From contig NZ_NTMH01000030.1 in assembly GCF_002307475.1 (NCBI RefSeq), forward strand, positions 248,001-312,000: a stretch of 64,000 nt of DNA, read 5' to 3'. This document shows positions 6,112 to 15,181 of this stretch, piece by piece; within the stretch, counting starts at the first letter, position 1, and every line of letters begins with the position of its first letter. This stretch comes from Pantoea allii. Lineage in GTDB: Bacteria; Pseudomonadota; Gammaproteobacteria; Enterobacterales; Enterobacteriaceae. Under the pieces are notes generated by a model. It did no database searches. It saw only the letters and a list, made by a program, of their open reading frames with translations, and was not told the DNA's origin. A program made the position numbers and the translations under genes.

Positions 6112-8253
6112 ATGGAAAATAGTATTCCAAAAATCGTTTATCAGGCTGAAACCAATGAATGTGCGTTGGCCTGTATTGCTATGCTGGCGGAAACCCAGGG
6201 AATGGATGTGCCGCTGGACGTGCTGCGCGAACAGTATCCGGCGTCGGCCCACGGCACCGCACTGTCAACCCTGTGCGCCATCCTGTCCGACCTGGGGATT
6301 CCGGCGTATCCGGTGGCTTTCGACCTGGATGAGCTGGCAGAGCTGCCGTTACCGGCCATTTTGCACTACGGCGCCAGCCATTATGTCCTGCTGGCCTACC
6401 GTCAGGGCAGCTATGTGTGCGTGATGAACCCGGCGATTGGCGAGCAACTGTTACCCATCGCCGCGCTGCGCTCCGAAATCAGCGGCTATGCGCTGGTGCT
6501 GGATAAAGACGCCATCGGCGAAAAGCCCGCCGTGGCAGCCCACAAGCGCACGCGGCGCTTCCGCGCGCTGGACTGCATGAGCCTGAAACAGACGGCAGGG
6601 ATTCCGGGCATTTACCGCCTGATGCTGCTGGCGTTTCTGGTGTCGCTGACCCTGTTCATCATGCCGGTGATGGTCAGTTCGGCCATCAACAATGTCTTCT
6701 CCTCCGGCGGTGAACGCGATTTCCCGTACTTCTACTACCTGCTGGCGTTTGTGGTATCAACCCTGCTGGCCTTTGTCGTGCGCAGCGTCACCGAGCGCTT
6801 TATCAAACGGTTTGTGGTGATGCAAAGCGTCAGGGGGTTCGCCAGCCTGCTGAGCAATACGCTCGCGTACTTTGAAAAACGCAGTCCGGGTGAGATCTAC
6901 AGTCGCTTCGCCAACTGGCAGATGGCGGCGGCCCAGAAAATCGAGCTGGATAACAGTCTGCGCACAGACTGGATCGTGGGCGTGATTGCGCTGGCGGTGA
7001 TGTGTTACATCAGCCCGCAGCTTGCCACAATCTCCGCCGTGGGCGTGACCTTAATGGGCCTGGTCAGCGTCTGGGCGATTTTTCGCGATCGCTATTACAC
7101 CCAGCAGGTGCAGGTGAAAAGCGCGGAGCAAAGTGACTTTCTGCTGGAATCTATCCAGGGTTTCGCCACGCTGAAATCGGCGGGCTTAAGCGCCCAGCGC
7201 CAGACGGCGTTTGCTGGCTTTGCCGCGGCCCTGTTTGACGTCAGGCAGAAGCAGAAGGTGTACGAACAGGTCAAGAGCAGCCTGTACCAACTGATTGGCA
7301 GCCTGGAGATGGTGTTTTTCATGCTGCTGGCCTTACCGCTGCTGAAAGACAACCACATCTCGCTGGGGGAGTTCTTCGCCTACAGCTTTGTGCGCCAGAT
7401 TTTTACCGCCTATATCACCCAGATTTTCTTCTCGGTGTTGCAGAAAAACCAGCTGCACGTCATTGATACGCGCGCTGCCGATCTGTTTCCGCAGGCAGAA
7501 AAAGACGAGGACGCCGGGGCGCTCGTACCGCCCGTCCACTTCACCCAGCGGCTCGATTACCGTGCGCTGCAGTTTGCCTACGAGCCGGGCAAGCCGGTGC
7601 TCAGCAACGTGTCTCTGGCGTTATGCTGGGGGGAAACCCTGGCGATTGTCGGCGAGTCCGGGGCCGGTAAAAGTACGCTGCTGAAAGTGATCACCGGGCT
7701 TATCGCGCCCCAGTCCGGCGAAATTCTTGTGGATGGCGAGCAGGTAAGCGCCCGTCAGGCGCAGAAGCTGTTCTTCCTGCAAAGCCAGGGGGACATCCTG
7801 TTTAACACCAGCGTCCTGCAAAATATCACGCTGTTCGATCGTCATCACGATGCGCAAAAGCAGCTGCGCATTGATGCGTCCCTGCGCGGCCTGAAGCTCA
7901 CCGGGGTGATTGACAGCCTGCCGGGAAAACAAAACGCGCTGATCCGCGAAAGCCATCCCGCCCTGTCGCTGGGGCAGCGTCAGCGGCTGATGCTGGCGCG
8001 TGCCATGTACAGCGACTGTCCGGTGATGGTGCTGGACGAACCCACCGCCAACCTTGACGAACAGACCGCGCTGCAGGTGATGCAAACCCTGATCGACCAC
8101 TGCCGTGAATACGGCAAAACGCTGATCGCCGTGACGCACAGTGAAACGGCGCTGCCGCTGTTTGACCGCATCTGCGTGCTGAGAAATGAACAGATGCAAG
8201 AAGTTCAGGACGCGGCGGAGACGGGCAGGCTGCCTCAGGGGGAACCGGCGTGA
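6112..8253 (+). CDS. Peptidase-containing ABC exporter (C39 domain, TM domain, ATPase)
   Basis: At 713 residues this is a full-length PCAT, which removes double-glycine leaders and exports the peptide across the inner membrane. The C39 domain covers about residues 1-125 with Q11, catalytic C17 (in TNECALAC) and H90 (in ASHYVLL). The third triad position, 16 residues after the His as in ComA, is N106 (MNPAIG) instead of Asp. A membrane domain of about six helices spans 165-440. The ATPase has Walker A GESGAGKST near 514, signature SLGQRQR near 620 and Walker B VMVLDEP near 638. It is the natural partner of the 63-residue precursor. The stop overlaps the GTG start of the next gene, indicating coupling. 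The Asn substitution deserves testing; some Cys peptidases tolerate Asn here. Confidence 0.95.
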   Translation: MENSIPKIVYQAETNECALACIAMLAETQGMDVPLDVLREQYPASAHGTALSTLCAILSDLGIPAYPVAFDLDELAELPLPAILHYGASHYVLLAYRQGSYVCVMNPAIGEQLLPIAALRSEISGYALVLDKDAIGEKPAVAAHKRTRRFRALDCMSLKQTAGIPGIYRLMLLAFLVSLTLFIMPVMVSSAINNVFSSGGERDFPYFYYLLAFVVSTLLAFVVRSVTERFIKRFVVMQSVRGFASLLSNTLAYFEKRSPGEIYSRFANWQMAAAQKIELDNSLRTDWIVGVIALAVMCYISPQLATISAVGVTLMGLVSVWAIFRDRYYTQQVQVKSAEQSDFLLESIQGFATLKSAGLSAQRQTAFAGFAAALFDVRQKQKVYEQVKSSLYQLIGSLEMVFFMLLALPLLKDNHISLGEFFAYSFVRQIFTAYITQIFFSVLQKNQLHVIDTRAADLFPQAEKDEDAGALVPPVHFTQRLDYRALQFAYEPGKPVLSNVSLALCWGETLAIVGESGAGKSTLLKVITGLIAPQSGEILVDGEQVSARQAQKLFFLQSQGDILFNTSVLQNITLFDRHHDAQKQLRIDASLRGLKLTGVIDSLPGKQNALIRESHPALSLGQRQRLMLARAMYSDCPVMVLDEPTANLDEQTALQVMQTLIDHCREYGKTLIAVTHSETALPLFDRICVLRNEQMQEVQDAAETGRLPQGEPA

Positions 8254-9437
8254 GTGCCGTCATAAAAAAACGTCCCGTGCTGACCGCAAAATTCTCTAAA
8301 CCCGTTTTTCTGCTGGTCGCGCTGCTGCTTATTCTGCTGGCGGGCGGCGCCTGGGTGCTGCACAGCATGTTGTCTGACCGCGTTGTGCCGCAGGTCTCGC
8401 AGGTTATCGATCGCGGTGATATTGAAAAAACCGTGCTGGCCACCGGCATTCTTAAACCCTCTGTGCAGGTGAACGTGGGCGCACAGGTCAACGGTCAGTT
8501 AAAAAAGCTCTATGTACGTGCCGGCGATCGGGTCACCAAAGGGCAGTTGCTGGCGGAAATTGATCCAACACTGCAACAGAGCGAACTGCGTAAATCCGAG
8601 GCCGAGCTGGACAGTGCGATGGCGCAGAAACAGGCGTCGTTATTTACCTTAACCCAGTACCAGCAGGAGCTGAAACGCCAGCGGCAGATGGATCGTGAAG
8701 GATCAGGCACCAAAAGCAACCTGGAGCAGGCGCAGGCCAGAGTGGATACCCAGAAAGCACAGATCAAAGTGAATGAGGCGCAGATCGTGCAGGCGCAGAT
8801 GGCGCTGGAAACGGCGAAAGCCAACCTGGGCTATACGCGCATTCTGGCACCGATGGACGGTCAGGTGCTGGGGATCGTCACCAAAGAGGGCCAGACCGTG
8901 GTCTCCTCGCAAACCGCGCCGACGATCCTGGTGCTGGCGAACGTGGACACCATGACGGTGCAAACCCGTATTTCAGAAACCGACATCCTGAAAGTCCATC
9001 CCGGCCAGCCGCTGTCGTTCTACGTGGTCGCGGACCCGCATCATCGTTATCACAGCGTGATGGGCGCGTTGCAGGACGCGCCTGACGAGGCCCTACAGGA
9101 TAGCAGCCTGCGCGGTCAGCCTCAGCAGTCTTCCGCCGTGTATTACAACGGCGTGTTTAGCGTGCCGAATCCCGACCACCGGCTGCGCACTTCCATGACG
9201 GCACAGGTCTTTATCGTCACCGAACAAGCCAAAAACGCATTACGCCTGCCGGTGATGGCGCTGGGTCAGCCGCAGGGTGATGGCCGCTACGCTGTGCAGG
9301 TCGTGAAAGGGGAGACAACCGAACAGCGGCTGGTGCGCGTGGGGATTAACGACCGGCAGTTTATTGAAGTGAAAGAGGGCCTGCGTGAAGGCGAACGTGT
9401 GGTCACGCAAAACACCGCAGGGGCCGCCAATGGCTAG
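8250..9437 (+). CDS. MacA-like periplasmic adaptor (membrane fusion protein)
   Basis: The 395-residue product has an N-terminal membrane anchor (about residues 18-40), a lipoyl/barrel-sandwich domain (VGAQVNGQLKKLYV), a long alpha-helical hairpin rich in Gln and Ala (about 110-190), the second lipoyl half with YTRILAPMDGQVLG, and a beta-barrel end. The order and wording follow E. coli MacA. It would connect the MacB-like ATPase to the outer-membrane factor. The start is GTG at 8250, overlapping the upstream TGA as GTGA. The 3' end overlaps the macB-like start by 8 bp. Its substrate is probably the mature peptide in the periplasm. Confidence 0.92.
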   Translation: MSAVIKKRPVLTAKFSKPVFLLVALLLILLAGGAWVLHSMLSDRVVPQVSQVIDRGDIEKTVLATGILKPSVQVNVGAQVNGQLKKLYVRAGDRVTKGQLLAEIDPTLQQSELRKSEAELDSAMAQKQASLFTLTQYQQELKRQRQMDREGSGTKSNLEQAQARVDTQKAQIKVNEAQIVQAQMALETAKANLGYTRILAPMDGQVLGIVTKEGQTVVSSQTAPTILVLANVDTMTVQTRISETDILKVHPGQPLSFYVVADPHHRYHSVMGALQDAPDEALQDSSLRGQPQQSSAVYYNGVFSVPNPDHRLRTSMTAQVFIVTEQAKNALRLPVMALGQPQGDGRYAVQVVKGETTEQRLVRVGINDRQFIEVKEGLREGERVVTQNTAGAANG

Positions 9438-11376
9438 CGCGCCGGTGATTGAACTCTCTCATATCTCCCGTCGTTTTGGGACGGGCAACGCGGCGGTGAC
9501 GGTGCTGAAGGACATTTCCCTGCGAGTGCACGTCGGTGAAATGCTGGCGATTGTCGGCGCATCCGGCTCCGGTAAGTCCACGTTGATGAATATTCTGGGG
9601 TGCCTGGATAAACCCTCGGAAGGCGAGATGCGCATTATGAATGTGTCCACTCAGGTCGCCACAAGTGACGAGCTGGCACAACTGCGCAGTCAGTATCTGG
9701 GGTTTATTTTTCAGCGCTATCACCTGATGCCTTATCTGACCGCCATCGAGAACGTCACGATCCCGGCGCTGTATACCGACATGCCCGTTTCGGCGCGTCA
9801 GTCGCGTGCCGAATACCTGCTGGAGCGCCTGGGGCTGGGGCAGCGCATGCACTACCGGCCAGCGCAGCTTTCCGGTGGTCAGCAGCAGCGCGTCAGTATC
9901 GCGCGCGCCCTGATGAACGGCGCGCCGGTGATTCTGGCGGATGAACCCACCGGCGCACTCGACAGCGCCAGCGGGCAGGCGCTGATGGGCATTCTGCATG
10001 GTCTGCACCAGGCCGGTCATACGCTCATTATCGTGACGCACGACCGCAGCATCGCCGCGCAGTGTCAGCGCATTGTGGAAATCCACGACGGCCAGATCGT
10101 CGCCGACCATGCCAACCCGGCGAGCCAACAGGGCCAGCCGCAGGGATTACCCACGGTTGCCGCGACCGGACGCACCACCGTCTGGCAAAGCATCAAAGAA
10201 GCGGTGCGCATGGCGTGGCGTTCGCTGCTGGGGCATCGCATCCGCGCGTTTCTTTCCATGCTCGGCATCATTATCGGCATCGCCTCTGTGGTGTCCTCGA
10301 TGGCGGTGGGCGAGGGCGCGCGGCAAAACATTCTGAGCCAGATAAGCCAGTTGGGCACCAGCACCATCGAAATCCAGCCCGGTCTGGGCTGGGATCAGCC
10401 GCGCCCGGATTTTGAGCGGTCGCTGACGCTGGAAGACGTGGCGCTGCTGGGCAAACAGCCCTTTACCGACAGCCTGTCGCCGGTGGTGAGCAAAACCGTG
10501 CGGGCGATCCGTGGGGGGAAACAGGTGCTGGTATCGCTGCTGGGCGTGAGTAACGGTTTCTTCCGCGTGCAGGGCCTGCATTTTGTTGCCGGCAACCGTT
10601 TTACGCCACGCGACCTCGACGATCGTGAGCCGGTGATCATCATCGATCCCAACGTGCGCAGCACGCTGTTTGCCGACGGGCAGGAACCGCTGGGCGAGAT
10701 TATCCAGCTTGGCGGGGTGCCATTCCGGGTCATTGGCGTGGCGGACAAACACGGGCCGAAGTCTGTCGGCGAGCAGCCAGGTGCCTGGATACCTTATACC
10801 TCGCTGCTTGAACGCATGTCGGGTGATACGCCGCTGCAGTCCATTACCCTGCGCATTGCTGACGGTTACCCGATTGAAACGGCGCAGCAGCAGATTGAGC
10901 AACGGCTGGACTCGGCCCATGGCAAACGCGATTTCTTCACCCTGACCAACGATCAACTGACGAAGACGATCCGCAAAACCTCAGAATCCATGACGCTGCT
11001 GATCACGGCGATCGCCGGGATCTCGCTGCTGGTGGGCGGCGTGGGTGTGATGAACATCATGCTGGTATCCGTGACGGAGCGCACCCATGAGATCGGCATT
11101 CGTCTCTCTGTCGGGGCGCGTCCGGTGGACATCATGCGCCAGTTCCTGATTGAAGCGATGGTGATTTGTACGCTTGGCGGCCTGACAGGCATTGTCGGAT
11201 CGGGCATCGCGGGGCTGATTTTTTCTCAGGTTACCCAGGAGTTCCGCATGATTTTCACCTGGCCGCCCATCCTTCTGGCCTGCGGGTTTTCCGCGCTGAT
11301 CGGGCTGGGGTTTGGCTTTTTCCCGGCGCGCAACGCCGCCCGGCTGCACCCGACCGAGGCGCTGGCACGCGAATGA
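9430..11376 (+). CDS. MacB-like ABC transporter, ATPase-permease fusion
   Basis: This 648-residue protein has an N-terminal nucleotide-binding domain with Walker A GASGSGKST, signature LSGGQQQR and Walker B VILADEP, then a first transmembrane helix (SMLGIIIGIASVVSSMAVG), a large periplasmic domain, and three C-terminal helices of the FtsX type (TAIAGISLLVGGVGVMNIMLVS). This is the MacB plan. MacB proteins do not move substrate through the inner membrane. They drive export of periplasmic substrates through the adaptor and an outer-membrane channel. The true start is the ATG at 9430, where translation overlaps the adaptor stop. A second exporter beside the PCAT suggests that the peptide is released to the periplasm, processed, and then expelled. 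Confidence 0.93.
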   Translation: MASAPVIELSHISRRFGTGNAAVTVLKDISLRVHVGEMLAIVGASGSGKSTLMNILGCLDKPSEGEMRIMNVSTQVATSDELAQLRSQYLGFIFQRYHLMPYLTAIENVTIPALYTDMPVSARQSRAEYLLERLGLGQRMHYRPAQLSGGQQQRVSIARALMNGAPVILADEPTGALDSASGQALMGILHGLHQAGHTLIIVTHDRSIAAQCQRIVEIHDGQIVADHANPASQQGQPQGLPTVAATGRTTVWQSIKEAVRMAWRSLLGHRIRAFLSMLGIIIGIASVVSSMAVGEGARQNILSQISQLGTSTIEIQPGLGWDQPRPDFERSLTLEDVALLGKQPFTDSLSPVVSKTVRAIRGGKQVLVSLLGVSNGFFRVQGLHFVAGNRFTPRDLDDREPVIIIDPNVRSTLFADGQEPLGEIIQLGGVPFRVIGVADKHGPKSVGEQPGAWIPYTSLLERMSGDTPLQSITLRIADGYPIETAQQQIEQRLDSAHGKRDFFTLTNDQLTKTIRKTSESMTLLITAIAGISLLVGGVGVMNIMLVSVTERTHEIGIRLSVGARPVDIMRQFLIEAMVICTLGGLTGIVGSGIAGLIFSQVTQEFRMIFTWPPILLACGFSALIGLGFGFFPARNAARLHPTEALARE

Positions 11377-12761
11377 ACAGGCTGACGCAATTCTCCACGG
11401 CGCTGATGGCGCTGATGCTGACCGGCTGCGGCCAGGCACTGAAAAGCGACTATCAGCGGCCCCTGCTCTCGGTGCCTGACGCCTGGCGCGTACAGGATAC
11501 CGGCGAAGGCGTGGCGACATTCACCCCGCACTGGTGGGACAACTTTGGCGATCCGCAGCTGTCGCGGCTTATCGTCGCCGCGCTGCAAAGTAATCACGAT
11601 TTAGCCCTGGCGGGCATCAAGCTTAAGCAGGCACGGCTGGCGGCGGGCCTGTCCGATCTCACGCTGACGCCTGATTTTTCGGTCAACGCCAGCGCCAGCA
11701 ACAGTAAGAATTTACGGCGTGATACGGCCTCCGTGGAAAATTACAGCAACACGCTGACGGCAGCCTATGAACTGGATCTGTGGGGAAAACTGGCGCGCAC
11801 GCGTGAGCAGTCGGACTGGCAGGCCAAAGCCTCAGAACAGGATTTGCGTGCCACCGCCCTGACGTTGATCGGCACGGTGTCCCAGCTCTACTGGCAGATA
11901 GCCAGTCTGAATCAGCAAATCGGGAACCTGCAGCGCAGTCTGGACATTGCCCGGGATACGCTGCGGAGGGTGACGTCGCGCTGGAAAGCCGGGGATCTCG
12001 GCCAGCTTGATTATCTGCAGGCGCAACAAACGGTGCTGAACCGGGAAAACAGCCTGCACGATCTCAGTCAGCAGCGCGAGGAAAGCCGTAACGCCCTTGC
12101 GATTTTACTGAGCCGTCCGCCGGGGCAATATCCGGCAGAGCGCCGTTCGCTGGACAGCGAACAGTCTGTGCCGGTGGCGCAGCGCCTGCCGCTGGAGACG
12201 ATAGCCAAACGGCCGGATGTGCGGGCCGCCGAGCTGAACCTGCGCGCGGCGCTGGCCGGTTCGGACGTGGCACGGCTGAATTTTTATCCCACGCTGACGC
12301 TCAATGCCTCCCTGAATGCCGGGGCGTCGGTGTTCCGGCAGTGGTTCAGCAATCCCGCCCGAACGCTTGGATCGGCGCTCGATCTGCCCTTTATCCAGTG
12401 GAATAAGGTGCGACTGACGATTGCACAGTCCGATCTGGAGGTGCAAAGCGCGGCCATCCAGTTCCAGAAAACCGCCTACAGCGCGTTGCAGGACATCGAC
12501 AACGCGATGTCACAGCGCCTGACCTGGCAGCAGGAAAAACAGCGGCAGCGGGATAACCTCGCACTGAGCCAGCAAAGGCTGACGCTGGTGGAAAGCCAGT
12601 ATCGCCACGGTGCCGTGGCCTATCAAACGCTGCTGGATGCGCAGAATACGCTGCTGGACAGCGAAAACGCGCTGCTGAACACGCAATACAACTACCTCTA
12701 TTCCACGATGAAGCTCTGGCTGGCGCTGGGCGGCGGGGAAGACGACACAGTGAATCACTAA
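11373..12761 (+). CDS. Outer-membrane efflux lipoprotein (OprM/CusC/NodT type)
   Basis: The 462-residue product begins with a lipoprotein signal peptide and lipobox LTGC (Cys near residue 16). It contains two outer membrane efflux repeats, recognisable by WWDNFGDPQLSRLI near the N terminus, AYELDLWGKLARTREQSD and the second-half IAKRPDVRAAELNLRAA. It forms the trimeric channel through the outer membrane and completes the tripartite exporter with the two preceding proteins. The ATG overlaps the preceding TGA as ATGA. Encoding a dedicated channel rather than using the housekeeping TolC suggests the operon is self-sufficient after transfer to a new host. Confidence 0.93.
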   Translation: MNRLTQFSTALMALMLTGCGQALKSDYQRPLLSVPDAWRVQDTGEGVATFTPHWWDNFGDPQLSRLIVAALQSNHDLALAGIKLKQARLAAGLSDLTLTPDFSVNASASNSKNLRRDTASVENYSNTLTAAYELDLWGKLARTREQSDWQAKASEQDLRATALTLIGTVSQLYWQIASLNQQIGNLQRSLDIARDTLRRVTSRWKAGDLGQLDYLQAQQTVLNRENSLHDLSQQREESRNALAILLSRPPGQYPAERRSLDSEQSVPVAQRLPLETIAKRPDVRAAELNLRAALAGSDVARLNFYPTLTLNASLNAGASVFRQWFSNPARTLGSALDLPFIQWNKVRLTIAQSDLEVQSAAIQFQKTAYSALQDIDNAMSQRLTWQQEKQRQRDNLALSQQRLTLVESQYRHGAVAYQTLLDAQNTLLDSENALLNTQYNYLYSTMKLWLALGGGEDDTVNH

Positions 12762-12770
12762 GGATGAATC

Positions 12771-14042
12771 ATGCAAATGGACAGTTTACAGGCGGCGAAC
12801 GCGCCACGTCGGGTGGTGGTCACCGGTTATGGTGCGGTCACGCCATTGGGGATGAATGCCGCTGAAAGCTGGGCGGCCATCATGGACTACAAACCCGGCT
12901 ATCGCTATTGCGACAAGTCTGCCGCAGGGATCAAATCCCGTTTTTACGGGCTGATCGATGAAGAACCTTCACTCAACGGCGTTCCTGCCGCGATCCGCCG
13001 CCGCCTGCCGCGTTTCGCGCGGCTTACCCTGGCCGCCGCGCGGGAAGCCATGCAGATGGCCTTTGGTGATGAAAAGCCCGGGCAGCACTACGATCTGCGC
13101 GATTGCGGCGTCATCATGGGCACCGGCTGGGCGGGGCAGGACGAAACCCAGTTGCATTATGAGGACTTCCTGCGCACCGGCGTAGGATCGCCATTTGGCT
13201 GTTTCTTCTCCATGCCCAACGCCGCCACGGCGGCCGTCAGTCTGTTGTGGGCGCTTCGGGGATACCAGAACACGCCGGTGGCCGCCTGTGCGACCGGCAC
13301 CATCGCCGTGGGCGATGCCTTTGAGCTGATCCGTCAGGGGCGCGCCAACATGATGCTGGCAGGCGCAGGCGAGTCGCTGCGCTCGGATTCAGCGGTATGG
13401 AATATTGATGTGCTGGGGGCGCTGGCCAGTGAGCAAACGGCGTTAACCCGTGCCTGCTGTCCGTTTAGCCAGCATCGCAACGGCTTTGTCCTGAGCGAAG
13501 GGGCGGCGGTGCTGTGCCTGGAAGCGCGGGAATCCGCCATAGTGCGCGGTGCGACCATACTGGGCGAAATTCTCGGCTACGGCAATTACTCGGACGCCTT
13601 CGATTTTACCGCACCGGCTGACGACAAAATTGCCCGGGTACAGACCATTCGCGGCGCGCTGAACCAGGCCGGCATTGACGCCAGCGCACTGGATTACATT
13701 AATGCGCACGGCACCTCCACGCCGCTTAACGATCTCAACGAAACCGAGGCGCTCAAAATGGCGCTGGGTGAGGCGGCGGCTTATGCCACGCCCTGTTCCA
13801 GTACCAAATCCTATAGCGGTCATCTGATCGCGGCCGCAGGCAGCTTTGAATCTATTATCTGCCTGCAGGCCTTGCAGCATCAGATTATCCCCGCCACCTG
13901 CCATCTCGATGCGCCCGATCCGCAGTGCGATCTGGATTATGTGCCCAATAAACACCGTCCGGCGGCGTTGAACACAACGCTCAACCTGAGTTTCGGCTTT
14001 GGCGGCGCGAACGCGGCGCTGGTTATCGGTCGGGGGGAATAA
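12771..14042 (+). CDS. Beta-ketoacyl-ACP synthase (FabF-like)
   Basis: The 423-residue thiolase-fold enzyme condenses an acyl chain with malonyl-ACP. The catalytic triad is complete: C173 (in VAACATGT), H313 (in NAHGTSTPLND) and H351 (in SYSGHLIAAAG), with the conserved Lys at 346 and the C-terminal FGFGGANAAL. It resembles FabF-type synthases. A Cys active site (not Gln) excludes a chain-length-factor partner, so the single synthase probably acts as a homodimer. AAGGA lies six bases before the ATG. The extender unit must come from the primary malonyl-ACP pool because no acyltransferase of the FabD type is present in the operon. Confidence 0.93.
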   Translation: MQMDSLQAANAPRRVVVTGYGAVTPLGMNAAESWAAIMDYKPGYRYCDKSAAGIKSRFYGLIDEEPSLNGVPAAIRRRLPRFARLTLAAAREAMQMAFGDEKPGQHYDLRDCGVIMGTGWAGQDETQLHYEDFLRTGVGSPFGCFFSMPNAATAAVSLLWALRGYQNTPVAACATGTIAVGDAFELIRQGRANMMLAGAGESLRSDSAVWNIDVLGALASEQTALTRACCPFSQHRNGFVLSEGAAVLCLEARESAIVRGATILGEILGYGNYSDAFDFTAPADDKIARVQTIRGALNQAGIDASALDYINAHGTSTPLNDLNETEALKMALGEAAAYATPCSSTKSYSGHLIAAAGSFESIICLQALQHQIIPATCHLDAPDPQCDLDYVPNKHRPAALNTTLNLSFGFGGANAALVIGRGE

Positions 14043-14045
14043 AGC

Positions 14046-14858
14046 ATGTCGGTGCGTTATACGCTGCGTGACGCGGAGCGCTGGGCCGCGTTTTCCGGAG
14101 ACCGCAATCCGATTCATTTTGATGCCGCCGAGGCGAGACGTCTTGGCCTGGACGGATTATGCGTCCACGGTATGCGCGCGCTGCTGGATGTGAAGGCCGG
14201 GCTCAGCCAGGCGCTGGAAAAACACACATTGTGGTCGGACGGTCTGCTGTTCACCAGCCGGCTGCGCGATCCCGTGCTGTGCAGCGTTCCCTATCAGCTG
14301 TCGTTAAACGAAACGCACACCGGTGACCGGGTACAGATCAGCGGCAACCTGGTTAACAGCTATACCCTGCAGAGCAGCATCAGCAGCAAGCTGACCGAGG
14401 CGAAACCGCTGGCGTTATCGCCGGTCAGCCAGGCGAAGACCCTGCGTGGGGCGGCGCTGGCGGCACTGTATCGCCAGTTTCAGGCGGTGGAAAATCTCCC
14501 TATCCCGTTATGGAGCTTTTTTGATGCCGTGCTGTTTCGTCAACTGGTGAACGCCCCGGAAACGCTCGACACCGTACACCGTCTTCTGCCCGATCATCAC
14601 GCGACCTGCCTGGGGGACATATTCAGCCGGGTACAGGTGGTGCAGACCCATCATCAGACCCATTTTTCGCCGTGGCTGCTCCAGACGGCGGGAAACGCGC
14701 TGCAATGTGAACCTTTGCATTATGCCATCCAGCCGACGCTGGTCATGGGCGAAAAAGCGGCCGGCCTGGTGTTAGTGACGGGCATTCAGGCCTGGCGCAT
14801 CAATGAGCCGCTGATGACCGTCACGGTAACGTTGAAAACCGGGCCGCTGGCTGAATAA
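14046..14858 (+). CDS. MaoC/hot-dog-fold 3-hydroxyacyl dehydratase
   Basis: The 270-residue protein opens with the hydratase 2 motif of MaoC-type enzymes, FSGDRNPIHFD, whose Asp and His (about residues 18 and 23) form the catalytic pair, followed by LCVHGM. The second half appears to be a degenerate hot-dog repeat, so one chain may form the full double hot dog. It would remove water from the 3-hydroxyacyl-ACP made by the ketoreductase encoded downstream. It starts 3 bp after the ketosynthase stop. No enoyl reductase follows, so the chain may remain unsaturated unless FabI acts on it. Confidence 0.85.
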   Translation: MSVRYTLRDAERWAAFSGDRNPIHFDAAEARRLGLDGLCVHGMRALLDVKAGLSQALEKHTLWSDGLLFTSRLRDPVLCSVPYQLSLNETHTGDRVQISGNLVNSYTLQSSISSKLTEAKPLALSPVSQAKTLRGAALAALYRQFQAVENLPIPLWSFFDAVLFRQLVNAPETLDTVHRLLPDHHATCLGDIFSRVQVVQTHHQTHFSPWLLQTAGNALQCEPLHYAIQPTLVMGEKAAGLVLVTGIQAWRINEPLMTVTVTLKTGPLAE

Positions 14859-14929
14859 CAACATATCTATACCACTAACCAAAAATTCGATCTGAACATA
14901 AGTAAATCATTGAACTAAAGGAATAAAAA

Positions 14930-15178
14930 ATGGCTCAATTTGATGAAGTTTACACCAAGGTATGCGAGATGCTGTGCGATGCAAAAGATCTGGAGATGAC
15001 CAGTCTCCGGCCGGACATGCCGCTGTATCTGCTGAAACTCGACAGTCTGGATTATGTGGAACTGATGGTGCTGGCGAAGCGAGAGTTTGGCGTCACGATT
15101 GAGGCCGAAATGTTCGCCAGTAACGTCAACATGACGCTGAGCGAGTTGTGCGAGTACCTCAGCGAAAAAAGCCAGTAA
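14930..15178 (+). CDS. Acyl carrier protein
   Basis: This 82-residue acidic protein has the phosphopantetheine attachment site LDSLDYVEL with Ser39, and four-helix ACP proportions. It carries the growing acyl chain for the ketosynthase, dehydratase and ketoreductase encoded around it, and is the likely donor for the acyltransferase encoded at the front of the operon. A strong ribosome site (AAAGGAATAAAAA before the ATG) after a 71-bp gap suggests it is made in greater amount than its neighbours. No phosphopantetheinyl transferase is encoded nearby, so the host AcpS or EntD-type enzyme must activate it. Confidence 0.93.
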   Translation: MAQFDEVYTKVCEMLCDAKDLEMTSLRPDMPLYLLKLDSLDYVELMVLAKREFGVTIEAEMFASNVNMTLSELCEYLSEKSQ

Positions 15179-15181
15179 GCC

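Noticed and set aside
7621..8199. Long antisense frame of about 190 codons in the ABC exporter gene
   Set aside because: It lies opposite strongly conserved ATPase motifs and results from high GC at third codon positions. The same holds for long antisense frames at 9403-10956 and 13443-14117.
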